Assembly: GCA_028673005.1 (NCBI GenBank) | Contig: CM054117.1 | Coordinates: 29,856,561 to 29,920,560, forward strand | Direction: 5' to 3' | DNA length: 64,000 nucleotides | DNA from: Tanypteryx hageni | Lineage: Eukaryota > Arthropoda > Insecta > Odonata > Petaluridae | In this document: positions 33,346-44,212 of the stretch, one piece after another | Layout: each line of letters opens with the position of its first letter | How positions within the stretch are numbered: the first letter of the stretch is position 1 | The notes under the pieces: model-generated | What the model saw: only the letters and a program-made list of their open reading frames with translations | Told to the model about the DNA's origin: nothing | Database searches by the model: none | Position numbers and translations under genes: made by a program

Positions 33346-35215
33346 CAAAACACCTCTCCCCCACTCATCCGCATCTTTCTTCTGGTGTACGCGAGGTCCT
33401 TACGACGGATTTGCGCCCGGAGATCAATAGGCCCGAGACGCTACTCCCTCCCACCATCTTACTCTCTTCGCTCCCTTTCTCTTCTCTCTTTACCGCCTCT
33501 CGATCCTCTCTCTCTCTCTCTCACTCTAACCTCTCCGGACACTCACGTAGTTCCTTTAGCCTATTTTCCACCTTTCACCCCCTCCCTTCTTTCCTGTACC
33601 ACTTTCTTCCCCTTTCACATTCCAGCACTCTGGCATTTCCTCGTTTATTTTCTCATTCTCCCCCCTATCCTTTTGAGAACGTGACGGAGAAAGCGGGGAA
33701 AGAATGATCAATCCTCTCGGTCCAACCACTCCTTTGTATTTATCCCTTCCTCTTTCTCTCCCATCTCCTGAAGGTCGTCTATCTTACCTTCCGATCTCTT
33801 ACTCATTCTTTTTGTGTCCGCGTCTTCTAAATTATCTCCTCCATCTCTCTCTCTCTCCCTCCCTCCCTCCCTTCGCCTCGTTTCGCGAGCATCTTTCCCA
33901 TATAAGAATTCTTCCTCGAGAATTCCATTCCATTACGAGGATTTGAGCGATAATCCAGATGTTAATTTTGAAAATGAAAACTAGGAATCCCACGGGACCC
34001 GTGTTTCGTTCCGCGCTAATTGGAGCACGATTTTCCGAAAAAAAATTAATTCATAAAAGGCTGTTACGCGGAGTTTATCCCCTCCCGCTTTAATTCTCGT
34101 TTTCTGTGATTGCGCCCACATTTTATGGGTCGTTTCGAGGGGAAAGGGGAGAAGGGTGCGAAGGCAGGGGGGAGGGGGAGAAAAGGGTAAGGAATTCGCG
34201 ACCGCCGCAATCCAGAACCTCGCCGAACTCGAGGCATTTTGCGAATTCCATCTCGCATCCTCGATACAGCATCCGAAATTCTGCCGGATGTTCCCCTTTC
34301 TCTCTCCCTCTCTCTCTCTCTCTCAAACATGATACGCTTCGAGAGAAACATCCACCCGAAACGAGTAATATTTTTTTCGGAGAGAACTTCCTATTTAATC
34401 GAGCAGCAAAACTCGTCCAGACCCTTCAGGCCGTCTGTCCCTGATACCCCCTCCCTCTCAACTCCTATCTCCACATTAAAACACGCCATTAAAATTTAAT
34501 TGTCAACTCCCACCGCTCCTCCTTCCGCCTTGCCTACTTTTTTCGAGGATTCCATATTCTCTTCTCTTTTGCCCAAGTCCAAAACCGCCCTCTCCTTTAC
34601 TATCGCCATCTCCTCCCTCCCTTTCACCCGACTCTCCCTCCCGACCCGTTCTCCCCGAGTGCTTTACATGCCTTCTCTCTCTCTCTTTCTCCACCCCATC
34701 TGGATCCCTCTTACTCTTCAGACCACTCCCCTCCCTTCCACCTTCACCCACCTCCTCCCTCCCAACAACCGAACCTTCCTTCCTACCTCCTTCCCTTCCC
34801 ATTTCCGTCTTTCCCAGGCCCGAGAAAAAAAATCCTCCCCTCCCTCGACCCACGTTGAGCGAATTCCAACCTTTCCGCCACATCCGACTCCCCCTCAATT
34901 CCTCTTCCTCTGTCTCTTTCTCTCCCTTTTCCCTTTCTCTCCCATCCTATACGTTCTACACGTACCCTTCCTCTTTCAACTCCATGCTTCGCCAGTCCTC
35001 CTCCACCTTTTTCTCTTCCCTCTCACTCTTTCTCACTCCCTTTTCTGCAATAAATTGCCTTTCAGCCACTATACCCTGCATTCTCAACCTTTCAACTCGT
35101 GTGCCCACACTCTTTAAGCATTCCCTTTCTCTCTATCTCGTCTTCCCCTCTCCCTCGCAAAACCGCCATAGTACTTGTTGTTTGACGATATCCGCCTTCC
35201 ATGCTCATAGGCGCG
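33346..35215 (+). repeat. Pyrimidine-rich tract, discontinuous
   Basis: 33440-33900 and 34500-35170 are dominated by C/T on the plus strand. Between them lies a mixed segment (33900-34500) with a purine patch at 34135-34190 and (CT)n at about 34300-34325. Long frames here (205 and 131 codons on opposite strands over the same bases) are composition artefacts. Confidence 0.75.
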
Positions 35216-35725
35216 TGGGCGTGTGAAAAGGATTTACGTCTCTAAAGAGAGTAAAGAGATGGCAAGAGAGAGAGAGAAAGTGAGAAGTCGTCGGTTTCGG
35301 ATTAAATATTCTCCAGAACGGCTTTTATTATTTTTTCGAAGCTCTCGTATTGAGTGCGGAGTTTGTGTTTCTAGACCACGAGGTCGCGGGTGGAGCTAAA
35401 TGCTCCGCTCCAAGACGTCGTTGTTTTTTTTCATAGTTTTTCACTCTGCGAAAGAATTGAAAGGGCCTCGGCGTACTAGAAATTTGCGGACGCCTGTCTA
35501 CAAAAGCTAGTTTTAAAAAAAGGCCTCTGTTCCAAAGGTTGTACAGGAGGACGTTTTCACAAACAAGATCACACCGTTAATTTGCTATATTCTCCCCTCG
35601 AAAATAGGGTTTTGGCATAAATTTCTTCGGCCGTAAAAAAGAAAATTAGGGTTAGAATGCAAGTGAAAAAAACGCCGAATGGGATGCGAGAAAAAAATGT
35701 TTTCTAGTCGATAAATAGGTTAAAG
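35216..35725. other. Spacer, nothing recognised
   Basis: Ordinary mixed sequence between the CT tract and the small inverted-repeat element. Confidence 0.4.
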
Positions 35726-35885
35726 CTGCGGTTCCCAACCTGGACTTCGCGAAATATAATATATATTTATAATATTTTGTAATTAATTCTACATTTTATA
35801 TTTATTGGTAGATAATAAGTAGGTCACTATAAGGTTGGCTCTCTTAATAGGGGATTTGCGGATGTAAAAAGGTTGGGAACCGCTG
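35726..35885. mobile_element. 160-bp inverted-repeat element, probably hAT-like
   Basis: The left end CTGCGGTTCCCAACCT and the right end, read on the other strand, CAGCGGTTCCCAACCT match at 15 of 16 bases. The sequence CAGCGGTTCCCAACC is a typical hAT end. The flanks do not show a convincing 8-bp duplication, so the boundaries or class are less secure. The interior is AT-rich and non-coding. Confidence 0.6.
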
Positions 35886-35990
35886 CGGTAATAGATTTGT
35901 TTCTCTATTACTTCTTAACTATATCACAAGCAGTACTTAAGAGTCTTTTACTTCTAGTGTAATAGCGATAACTGAGACAAGCACATACTA

Positions 35991-36057
35991 CCATGCCCTC
36001 GGCAGAATTCGAAAAAGTTGGGAGGCAGACGCTCTAACTAACCCTCTACCAAGGCCA
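35991..36057 (-). repeat. Degenerate tRNA-derived SINE fragment
   Basis: On the minus strand it starts GGCCTTGGTAGAGGGTTAGT, then TAGAGCGTCTGCCTCCCAAC, then a B-box-like TTCGAATTC. The layout parallels the SINE head at 29842-29770 (GGCCTCGGCAGGGGGTGGCTA with GCGTCTGGCTCCCAA). The spacing between the boxes is shortened, so it is a decayed relative. Confidence 0.5.
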
Positions 36058-36415
36058 GCAATATCATAGTTGTTGAATAATAATTGTTTTCTAGGAAAAT
36101 TAAAAATACCGAATAGAAACTAAAATAATTCATGACTCCAAGATAAATGGCACATTTATTCACTAACGGAGCACATGAATCTCAAACCTCTTCGATCTGT
36201 CCGCGGTGTTTGTTTCTTTCAGGATTGATTTGTATACGAGAACCGTGCCGTCAGAATTTTGAATTTGGGCGTGCGTCTTTTATCCGGGTACTGTTTATTT
36301 TTCCATTTTACCTCACGGGAAACTCGAGGGGGGGGATGTGGCTTACACGGGGACAAATCCCGCATTAGGGAAAACATTATTTACGATGTCGAGGAAGCCA
36401 AAAATAAAATTAACA
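36058..36415. other. Spacer, nothing recognised
   Basis: Mixed sequence before the next CT-rich tract. No supported gene. Confidence 0.4.
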
Positions 36416-36419
36416 AACT

Positions 36420-37480
36420 TCTTACTCCTCCCTCGAGCAATTTTGTTCCCCTTTTCCGCCGGATATGTTTCTTTCTCTTCCTTTTATTTGCATCTTCTCC
36501 GGGACTCCACCTTCCTTCCTTCCTTCCTTACTAAGTTTTGTCTTCATTTTTCTCAATTTGCCGTTCCCTTTTTTTCCTCCGCGCCCTTCCTCGCCCTTTT
36601 TCTCCCGGGACCTCCGTCGTTTCTCTCCCCCACCCCCCTTCTTCCTCCTTTTACCTAGCAACTCGCCCCCCTCCTCCACCCCATCCTCCACCCCATCCTC
36701 CACCCCCTCCTCCACCCCCTCCTACCTCTCGACCCGCCTTTTCCTCTTCCTCCCCCTCCCTCCCTCATCCCCCTCCACCATTCTTCCGCTCACTCATCAA
36801 CTTTCTTTCTTTCACTTAATACCTGTTCCGCCATTTTCCCGTCTTACGTAACATTCAGCTACCCTTCCAACTTTATTACTCCTATTTGCCTCGCCCCATT
36901 ATGCGACTCTCTTTCTCTCTCTCTTACTGCCATCTCCTTTCTTCTGCTACCGTAAATGCTCATTTACTACACCTTTTTCGCCCTTCCCGTTCCCTTAGCT
37001 CGCCTCCCTTTATCTCCCCACTCTCCCCCTTTATACTTATCTCACCCACGGGATCTCCCCAACTCTCCTTCTCCCCATATATCCCTACATCTTATTCCTT
37101 TCTTCCACCCCCTTTCTACCCACTTCCTTTCATCTTAGTTCTCCCCTCGCTATCTTCCCCAATCCTCTGTCATATCTCTCCCACCCCTTTCTCCTTCGCC
37201 CTCCCTCCTTTTCTTCTCCCCTTCACCCTCTCCATTCTCTTTCTCGCTCATCCGTCTCTCCTCCCCCTCCCCCAATCACTTCCTCTCCTGCATCTTTTTC
37301 TTTCTGTAAAACCCACACCCCTACCTTTATCTCCTTCCATTTCCGAGCTCTCCCCTTCTCCTCCTCATTACTCCTATTCTCTCCAGTTTTTGTCCTTTCC
37401 GCCTTATTTTCTCCCCTTTTCCATGTAATAATACCTTTCTCTCTCTCACCTCTGCGTGTTTGAATCTCCTACGGTCCCCT
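36420..37480 (+). repeat. Pyrimidine-rich tract with short tandem repeat
   Basis: C/T-dominated on the plus strand. At about 36670-36722 a 14-base unit (ctccaccccatcct or close) repeats three to four times. The 128- and 180-codon frames here are artefacts of composition. Confidence 0.8.
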
Positions 37481-38140
37481 TTCCCCGGTCTTTTTTACTA
37501 CACCCTGTTCGTCTCTCTAAACTGAATTAAATTAGCCCACAGCGCCATTTGTTTCCCGTCGTTCTCCATGTCCTCTTCTTCTCAATCTCTCGAAAACCAT
37601 ATCGTTTATTTTATTTAATATGCATATTTAGTCACGAAACATAACGCTCTTGAAATATTTACAAGAATTGCTACATTTTGAACATTCGACGATTATTATT
37701 GTTAAGCGAGAATTCATCCCGTTGTTTAACAATGTGATAGGAAACTTTAAATGGCGAAAGTGAGAGAGTAATTGACCGTTAATTGGAAAAGGCTCAACCA
37801 AATTTACTAAACTCCATCTGCCGGAAAAGAAAGCATCCTAATAACATGTTATTATATCCTCATCCGTTTAATGTTTCTTATTTTCTATTTTTCAACCCTC
37901 TCCTTTCCGAACATCAACATGAGTACTTTCTCATTCTCTGATATTATTATTATTGTTATTGAATCAACATCTGTATCCGTATTTGTTAATTAATAAATTG
38001 TTATTATTATTATTCATATTATTTTCTTACTCTTTATCATGTTCCATTCTGTTGTAAATGAAGAACGAGTTCAGGTGCAATATGGGGCTCGCAAGCCTCA
38101 AACTTGCCCATATACATCTATCTTTGTCTCCTAATTGACC
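37481..38140. other. Spacer with TTA-type microsatellite patches
   Basis: AT-rich, with ATT trinucleotide runs near 37943-37960 and 37996-38015. No gene seen. Confidence 0.45.
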
Positions 38141-38700
38141 TATCACGCCACGCCTCATTATATCCCCCATCATCGCTTTCTCCTTATTCCTTTCCCAAGT
38201 TCCAACTCTAATTCGTTCACTCATTCCTTCTGACCCTCTCAATCCTACCTTCTTTCTCTCTCTCTCTATTCTCTAATTCCCATCTTTCCAATTACACTCC
38301 GTTAATATCCGTTCCCGCCCTTTTCTCTCTCTCTCACCCTCATTCACTTCGACGTCCCATTTCCCACTTCCAGACATTTCGCCTCTCCCAATCTCTCCAG
38401 TTTCTCCCTCTTCAACCCGCTCTCCACTTATGTCAACCGGGAGCTCACCTCAATCTCTATTTCCCCCTCTCCCCTATACTCTTATCTTCCTCCTCTCTCT
38501 CTTTCTCCCAGCCTTTCCTCTCTCATAAAAAAACTCCCGTTGCTCCAGTACTAAACCACAACGAGCTCATCTTCTCCCTTCACTCTCTGTCTCTCTCCTT
38601 TCCTCGTTTTCCCTCTCAACCACCCTCTCATCTTCTACAACGATCCGCTCTTTCCCACATCCCACTCTCCTCTCTCTCTCTCTTGCAGCATCCTCAAAAC
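38141..38700 (+). repeat. Pyrimidine-rich tract
   Basis: C/T-dominated plus strand, the last of the series that began near 24 kb. It ends just before a GC- and purine-rich stretch at 38770-38990. Confidence 0.75.
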
Positions 38701-38987
38701 GCCTGCGGCTTGCTTTAGATCCAAGGACGAAACGGCATGTCTTTTTGCAAACCGCTAATTATTCATTGCAGTTCTCTAGTGGGAGCGCGAGGGAAGAGGA
38801 AGAGTAGATTGAGAGGGAGGGCGTTAGGTTGGCGGATATTCGCGAGGGGAGGCGTTGCAAGGAGGCGGGAGGATATATGGGATAAAGAGCCTCTTTTCGA
38901 CGCAGCGGGGATAGGAGGATATTTTCGCCAAAATTACGAGATTAGTCGAGTTTTCGGTCGCGGGACGCAAAACTCATAAAAATCAGG

Positions 38988-39003
38988 ATGGAGACGACAG
39001 AAG
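38988..39003 (+). CDS. Weak candidate first coding exon
   Basis: An ATG in a good context (aatcaggATGG) opens five codons (METTE) plus one base, then meets a strong splice donor, AAG|GTGAGT at 39001-39009. Upstream, 38770-38987 is GC-rich with many CpGs, which could be a 5' untranslated region or promoter. No protein family can be recognised from five residues, and the downstream exon is not identified. Chance matches of this kind are common. Confidence 0.15.
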
Positions 39004-39009
39004 GTGAGT

Positions 39010-41388
39010 GTGTGTGTCTGTTTTATACTTTCACTTTGGTGGAGTTCTTCCTCCCCTTCCCCTCCCTCTGGGACCCCAGAAAACCCTCCCTCCATCTTAT
39101 TGTCCGTGTGTTTGTTTTTTCATCAGTTTGTGTGAGGCGAAATATTTGCGCGCCAAGGAGAAGGCGCCGAGGCCGCTTTATCGGTCCGGTTTGCGTGCTA
39201 AAAACGTGACTCATGACGGTGCATACCGCGCCTTCGCCCGCATATACACATATACACAGCTTCCGCGTTAATTCGCGGAGATGGATGCCATTGCAGCTGA
39301 ATAGTTTACTTCGCTAACGAGGATTTCCGGCCGAGCTCCAACTGGGTCATACTTTGAATAATGCTAATGACGATTATGGAGTGTAACTAGTGGTTGATTA
39401 ATGGAAAGAGTCTGCCTTGAATAAAATGGGTTGGTGAAGATCTCATGTTTAGGTTTCCACACTAGGATTTTTTTAAATTTTGTACTCCAGGGCACATTAT
39501 GCTCCAGAGAGTACTGACGTAGTGGCAATCATCGAACTACGAGAGGGAAATAAATCGAATATTTTCGAATTTCTCCCTTTCGAGCAATAACGTAATATTT
39601 CATATTTTTGACTGGGTCGACCGATCGTTTTCTGCAATGTAATTTAAATATGCGTCTCTTTAAGGAGAATTATTTTATAATTATTCTCATTTATTAAAGG
39701 ATGACGTCATGCTAACAAATACGGGGCTTAAATTTATGATAATTAAGATATTATAAGATAAAAACGCGCGAGGCATTTTACAATTAATTTTCCCGAAGCG
39801 ATTATAACGCCTTAATTTATTTTCCTAGTTAAAAGCCTCTGTTATAATTATGTACAATATATTACAAAAATAAAAAAATTCCATAATCGGAAAGAATAAA
39901 AATTATCCTCTCGAGGCAAAACACAATTTCAAATAAAAACTAAAGTCGGTAATAAGAAAATAAATGTCATACAAAAGCGAATAAAAAATTTATTTGATAC
40001 AAACACGCGTCCTTTGGGAAGTATTAAAAATTATTCCGGTAATGAATGTGATAGGATATTAATGGGCCAATAATTTAATCGGAAAGTCGAAAGTAGAATC
40101 TCTGGTAATAGCAGGGAAACGTGGTAGTATTTTTTCATTCTGTAGATGACCTCAAATCTGAGGGAAGAAACTCATAATTTCATAATCACTTCATTTTTTT
40201 GTTACTCTAAAATTCCAATCATGATTAAACAAGTGTGAACGCATCGGTTTATTCTCGAGCCCACTGCCAACTATTGTCAAAGCAAATTTTCCTGACGAAG
40301 AGGAAATTAACTTCTAATCGTATTTACCGGCAATATATAAAAACAACTAGAATAAGACCGGGAGTGTAGAAAAATAGCAAATCCAACCCATTCGTACGGA
40401 AGACAGCAGTTTTCTACGTTCAAAAAAGTCACGACCTTAGACCAAGTCCAAAATAGATACATAAATAAACATTAGAGGATTTTTTAAAAAACAGCTTCAG
40501 TGAGATTTGTCAATCAGTAGTCAAACAAGAATTTGTAAAATCTTACAAAAGCACAAAAATCTGGTTTTGCTAACAATGATTTGTACGATTCTAGTTTATA
40601 TTCCAGTTTATCATGTTGATATTTTCCATTTTGTGACAAAAGATGTGAATGTGAATTTTAAATATTTTATCAATTCATTAATATTAACTAAATGTTATAT
40701 AAAAGCAATTATTTCAAATAAATTTCTTTCAGGAATAATATGTGTAACTCGACTTTAGTATTTTATAGAATGCCTAGATAATCGTCAAATAACTATTTAA
40801 AGTATGAGCTGAACAACTGCAATGCCCTTGGGTAACAAATATTTCACGTAAGTATCTAACATTATATATAAGATACAAAGGCATTCATGTCTTTGATAAG
40901 TAATCAATTTGTGAGTAATTGATACTTTTGTAACGTAGCATAAAATTTTTAAAAATAGGAAAAATACAGTCGGTAACTGTGTCCTAAAAATTACTGCAAT
41001 TATTAGTATCCCTTCCTCACTTAGACTTTCCTGTAAAATAAGCAACTCTATTATGAAAAAGTTAGGTAATAGAGCAAAGAAATCCCACGTCATGTCGACC
41101 CTGGTATAATCCTCTCACCAGAATAATTTAATCGCAAAATTCTCAGAAAAAAACTGCGAAGTTCTTGGCAGTAAATACGGCATATAAAATCAAAAGCGGT
41201 ACTGGACATTATCCAAGATAATATTTAGATTTAATTTATCAAGGCAGTAAAACCATAGAGAGAGATATGGCTGACAATGTGTGTTACGTGGCTTTAATCC
41301 TCAGGAACTTGTTTTTGTGGTTACATAGGATTAAGAGAAAAACGTATTTGTTGGATTAAAAATGTATTTTGATTAATTTACTTCTAAT
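39010..41388. other. AT-rich spacer, no supported gene
   Basis: AT-rich DNA. Small frames at 40507-40758 (plus) and 40797-41093 (minus) have no recognised domain. No repeat end was found. Confidence 0.4.
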
Positions 41389-42238
41389 TAGAGGTATCCG
41401 CAAAAACTTTTGCGAAGTCAGTCAGAAATATGCAAGTTTAAAAGTAGTAATAGCCAATTTCTCCTTCTAAAATTAGACAACTGATATTTCGAATGTCATG
41501 TTTGTTTTTATAATTTATATGTGCAATTTTAATTCTCTCTCCCATACGAAAAAGGTCACGTTCCAGTATTGAAATAAAGAAAGATTTTTTTCTTTTGGCC
41601 AATCGTTAAAAATGCCCAGAACCTACACGCAGTTTAATGAATAATAATAATCTTAAATTATTAAGGTTGCAATCTATTAAGTTTGACATTATTACAACTA
41701 TAATTCCGATGCTTCATAGACAGCGCGAAGTGGATAGCGTAATTTATCTTGTCTATTTAAAGGCTTAATAGACGCTAATTGAATCGGGGCAACAATGTGG
41801 GTCTCCTTGGCAACACCTGGAAAGAGTATGAAAAAGTCATAAAATTTCGAAAATAAATGCGTGTTTCTGAGAAATTATTCCGTGCAACATCAAAACATCG
41901 CAAGAATAAGATATTCTACAGTTTTAGTTGTCAAATTAATAAAAACGGAGTAATTGGGCCCATATTTACGTTTTTAATGAATAAAAGAAATAAACCTTGC
42001 ACCTTGAAAAATCAAAACTCCTGTGTAAGAATATGGAAAAATATTATCGTCTCCCGGAGTCAAATCCGGGACACTTCCGTAAACGAAAATATTTTTCCCG
42101 GGGTTTCCTAGTTGGCAGAAAAAAATGGCATTTACAGCATTTCTCTATCACACTGTTCAAGAGATAAATTGGGGGACGGACATACGGACAGACGGATGGA
42201 CGGACAGACGGACATTGAGCAATTATATATATATAGAT
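41389..42238 (+). repeat. 850-bp interspersed repeat, copy 1
   Basis: Starts gaggtatccgcaaaaacttt and ends in a GGACAGACGGA-type repeat (about 42178-42214), then attgagcaattatatatata. It aligns nearly end to end with 43009-43857, including caattggagg-like and ccggagtcaaatccgggaca blocks, with few gaps. The start and the GGACAGAC-plus-TATA tail are a pattern known from insect interspersed repeats. Its longest frames (84-85 codons) carry no recognised domain. I infer a non-autonomous or truncated retroelement. The class is unassigned. Confidence 0.75.
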
Positions 42239-42909
42239 TTAAAGTGATGAGAATACTACACAGATGTTTAGGATACTATAAAATTCACCGTTCTCTGAAT
42301 CTTGCCCTTGTTCCAAACAAAACATCTGTACGCTTTAAAAGAAAAAATCCTCCCGCCTTTCACAAATGAGAATAAAGAAAACATGCCTCATCCCAGAAAA
42401 ATAATCAATCACGACTCAAATTTTAGAACCAACCGACAAAACAATTATCCAGAAAGGCGGAATTGCCTCTTTTAAGTGCTCGCACTATCTCTCTCCCTCG
42501 TCGCCGGGGATAATTGACGGGGAGATTTATACATACGCATTTAGCAAAGTGGTCCTCGGAGGTTCATAAAAGTGTTTTACGATATCAAGTCTCTCACGAT
42601 CATAAAAGGGAACAAGTGAACGAGAACATAACGAGTGACACGAGGGAGAGAGAGGTAATGTGCGAGCGAAAGAAAAAGCAAGAGAAAAGAACAATTGGGA
42701 AGACATTGGATTGGAAGACAAAGAGGAAGAATGGAAAATATAAATACCCTCGATGCCTGGGACCTAAGCGGAAGAGATTGACCAAATCGATTCATTGGAA
42801 CTTCGAGTTGTAGAATTTGATTTCAATTTTTATGGCTCTGAAAGGAAAAAGATATTTACTTCGGTTTACGAATGTTTCGAGTTACATACCGGAGATGATT
42901 GAGAAGAGG
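42239..42909. other. Spacer between the repeat copy and the split hAT element
   Basis: Mixed sequence with a purine-rich patch near 42600-42740. Overlapping small frames on both strands are not convincing genes. Confidence 0.4.
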
Positions 42910-43008
42910 AATTAGAGCAAGGTTTCTTAACCTTATTGCAACTACGGAGCCCCACCCGCCCCTAGATCCTAAAGTATTACCCATGGACTCCACTCCATTT
43001 ATATAATA

Positions 43009-43857
43009 CTAGTGGTACCCGCAAAAACTTTTGCGAAGTCAGTCAGAAATCTGCATGCTTAAAAGTAATAATAGCCAATTTCTCCTTCTAAAATTAGACA
43101 ACTGATATTTTGAATGTCATGTTTGCTTTTATAATTTATATGTGTAATTTTAATTATCTCTCCCATACGAAAAAGGTCACGTTCCAGTATTGAAATAAAG
43201 AAAGAAGATTTTTTCTTTTGGTCAATCGTTAAAAATGCCCACAGCCCAGACGCAGTTTCCTGAATAATAATAATCTTTAATTATTAACGTTTCAATCTAT
43301 TAAGTTTGACAATACTACAACTATAATTTCGATGGTTCATAGACAGCGTGAAGTGGATAGCGCAATTATTTTGTATATTTGAAGGCTTAATAGACGCTAA
43401 TTGAATCGGAGGCAACAATGTGGGTCGCCTTGGCAACACCTGGAAAGTGTACGAAGAAGTCATAAAATTTCGAAAAGAAATGCGTATTTCTGAGAAATTA
43501 TTCCGTGCAACATCTAAACATCCCAAGAATAAGATATTTTGTAGTTTTATTCGTTGAATAAAGTAAAAACGGAGTAATTCGGTCCATATTTACGTTTTTA
43601 ATGAATGAAAGAAATAAACCTTGCACCTTGAAAAATCAAAACTTCTGTTTAACCATATGGAAAAATATTATCGTCTCCCGGAGTCGAATACGGGACACTT
43701 CCGTAAACGAAAATATTTTTCCCGGGGTTTCCTTGTTGGCAGAAACAAAATGGCGTTCACAGCATTTCTCTATGACAAACTGTTCAAGAGATAAAAGGGG
43801 GGACGGACGGGGGGACAGACGGACGGACAGACATTGAATAATTATATATAAAGATAC
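43009..43857 (+). repeat. 850-bp interspersed repeat, copy 2
   Basis: Starts ctagtggtacccgcaaaaac and ends in ggacagacggacggacagac and attgaataattatatataaa. It parallels copy 1 at 41389-42238 closely. The two differ mainly by substitutions and short indels, so they are separate insertions of one family and not a recent local duplication: the flanks are unrelated. This copy landed inside the hAT element at 42918-44204. Confidence 0.8.
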
Positions 43858-44080
43858 TAGCAAAGGTTATCCGGTCTACGCCGGACGACTTCGACGAATC
43901 AAATTATATCCCATCCACCACCATCACCAAACAGTTTAATTTCCTGCCGCTAGTACACTCTATTGCCAAGGCTGTCCCACCCACCATCACTACAACCACC
44001 AAGTCATTTCTATATAGTATATTTTTATAAGTCTCTAATATGAGGAGAGTGAAGGAGAGCGAGAGAGAGAATGAGAGGTG
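43858..44080 (+). repeat. Possible start of another repeat of the same type
   Basis: Directly after copy 2 the sequence tactagcaaaggttatccgg and tctacgccggacgacttcg has the same ACTAGC..CCGG start style as the family, followed by unrelated sequence and a purine patch. It also lies within the split hAT element. The end is undefined. Confidence 0.35.
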
Positions 44081-44212
44081 TTTTATTTTTAATTTAAAAC
44101 TTATTCATGGTTGCCCGTCATTTTTACGAGCAATTGAAATAATATATTTCATTTTCTATGAACCCCCGGGGCCTATCCTATAGACCCCAGGTTAAGAACC
44201 TCTAAATTAGAG

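Larger units (their letters stand above)
42918..44204. mobile_element. hAT-type element split by later insertions
   Basis: The left end CAAGGTTTCTTAACC and the right end, read on the other strand, TAGAGGTTCTTAACC share the last nine bases and 11 of 15 overall. Perfect 8-bp duplications aattagag flank it at 42910-42917 and 44205-44212. About 90 bp of the left arm and roughly 120 bp of the right arm remain recognisable. The middle is filled by repeat copy 2 (43009-43857) and further sequence to about 44080. The perfect duplication, across 1.3 kb, fixes the boundaries. Confidence 0.85.

Noticed and set aside
32388..33707. Long plus-strand frames of 439, 365 and 311 codons and minus frames of 191 and 172 codons
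   Set aside because: They run through the 21-bp minisatellite, whose length is a multiple of three, so several frames stay open at once. The peptides are pure repeat (PPPLHSP, LSSPSST, ECRGGGG) without a domain.
36422..37428. 128- and 180-codon frames
   Set aside because: Same cause: CT-rich tract with overlapping open frames on both strands.
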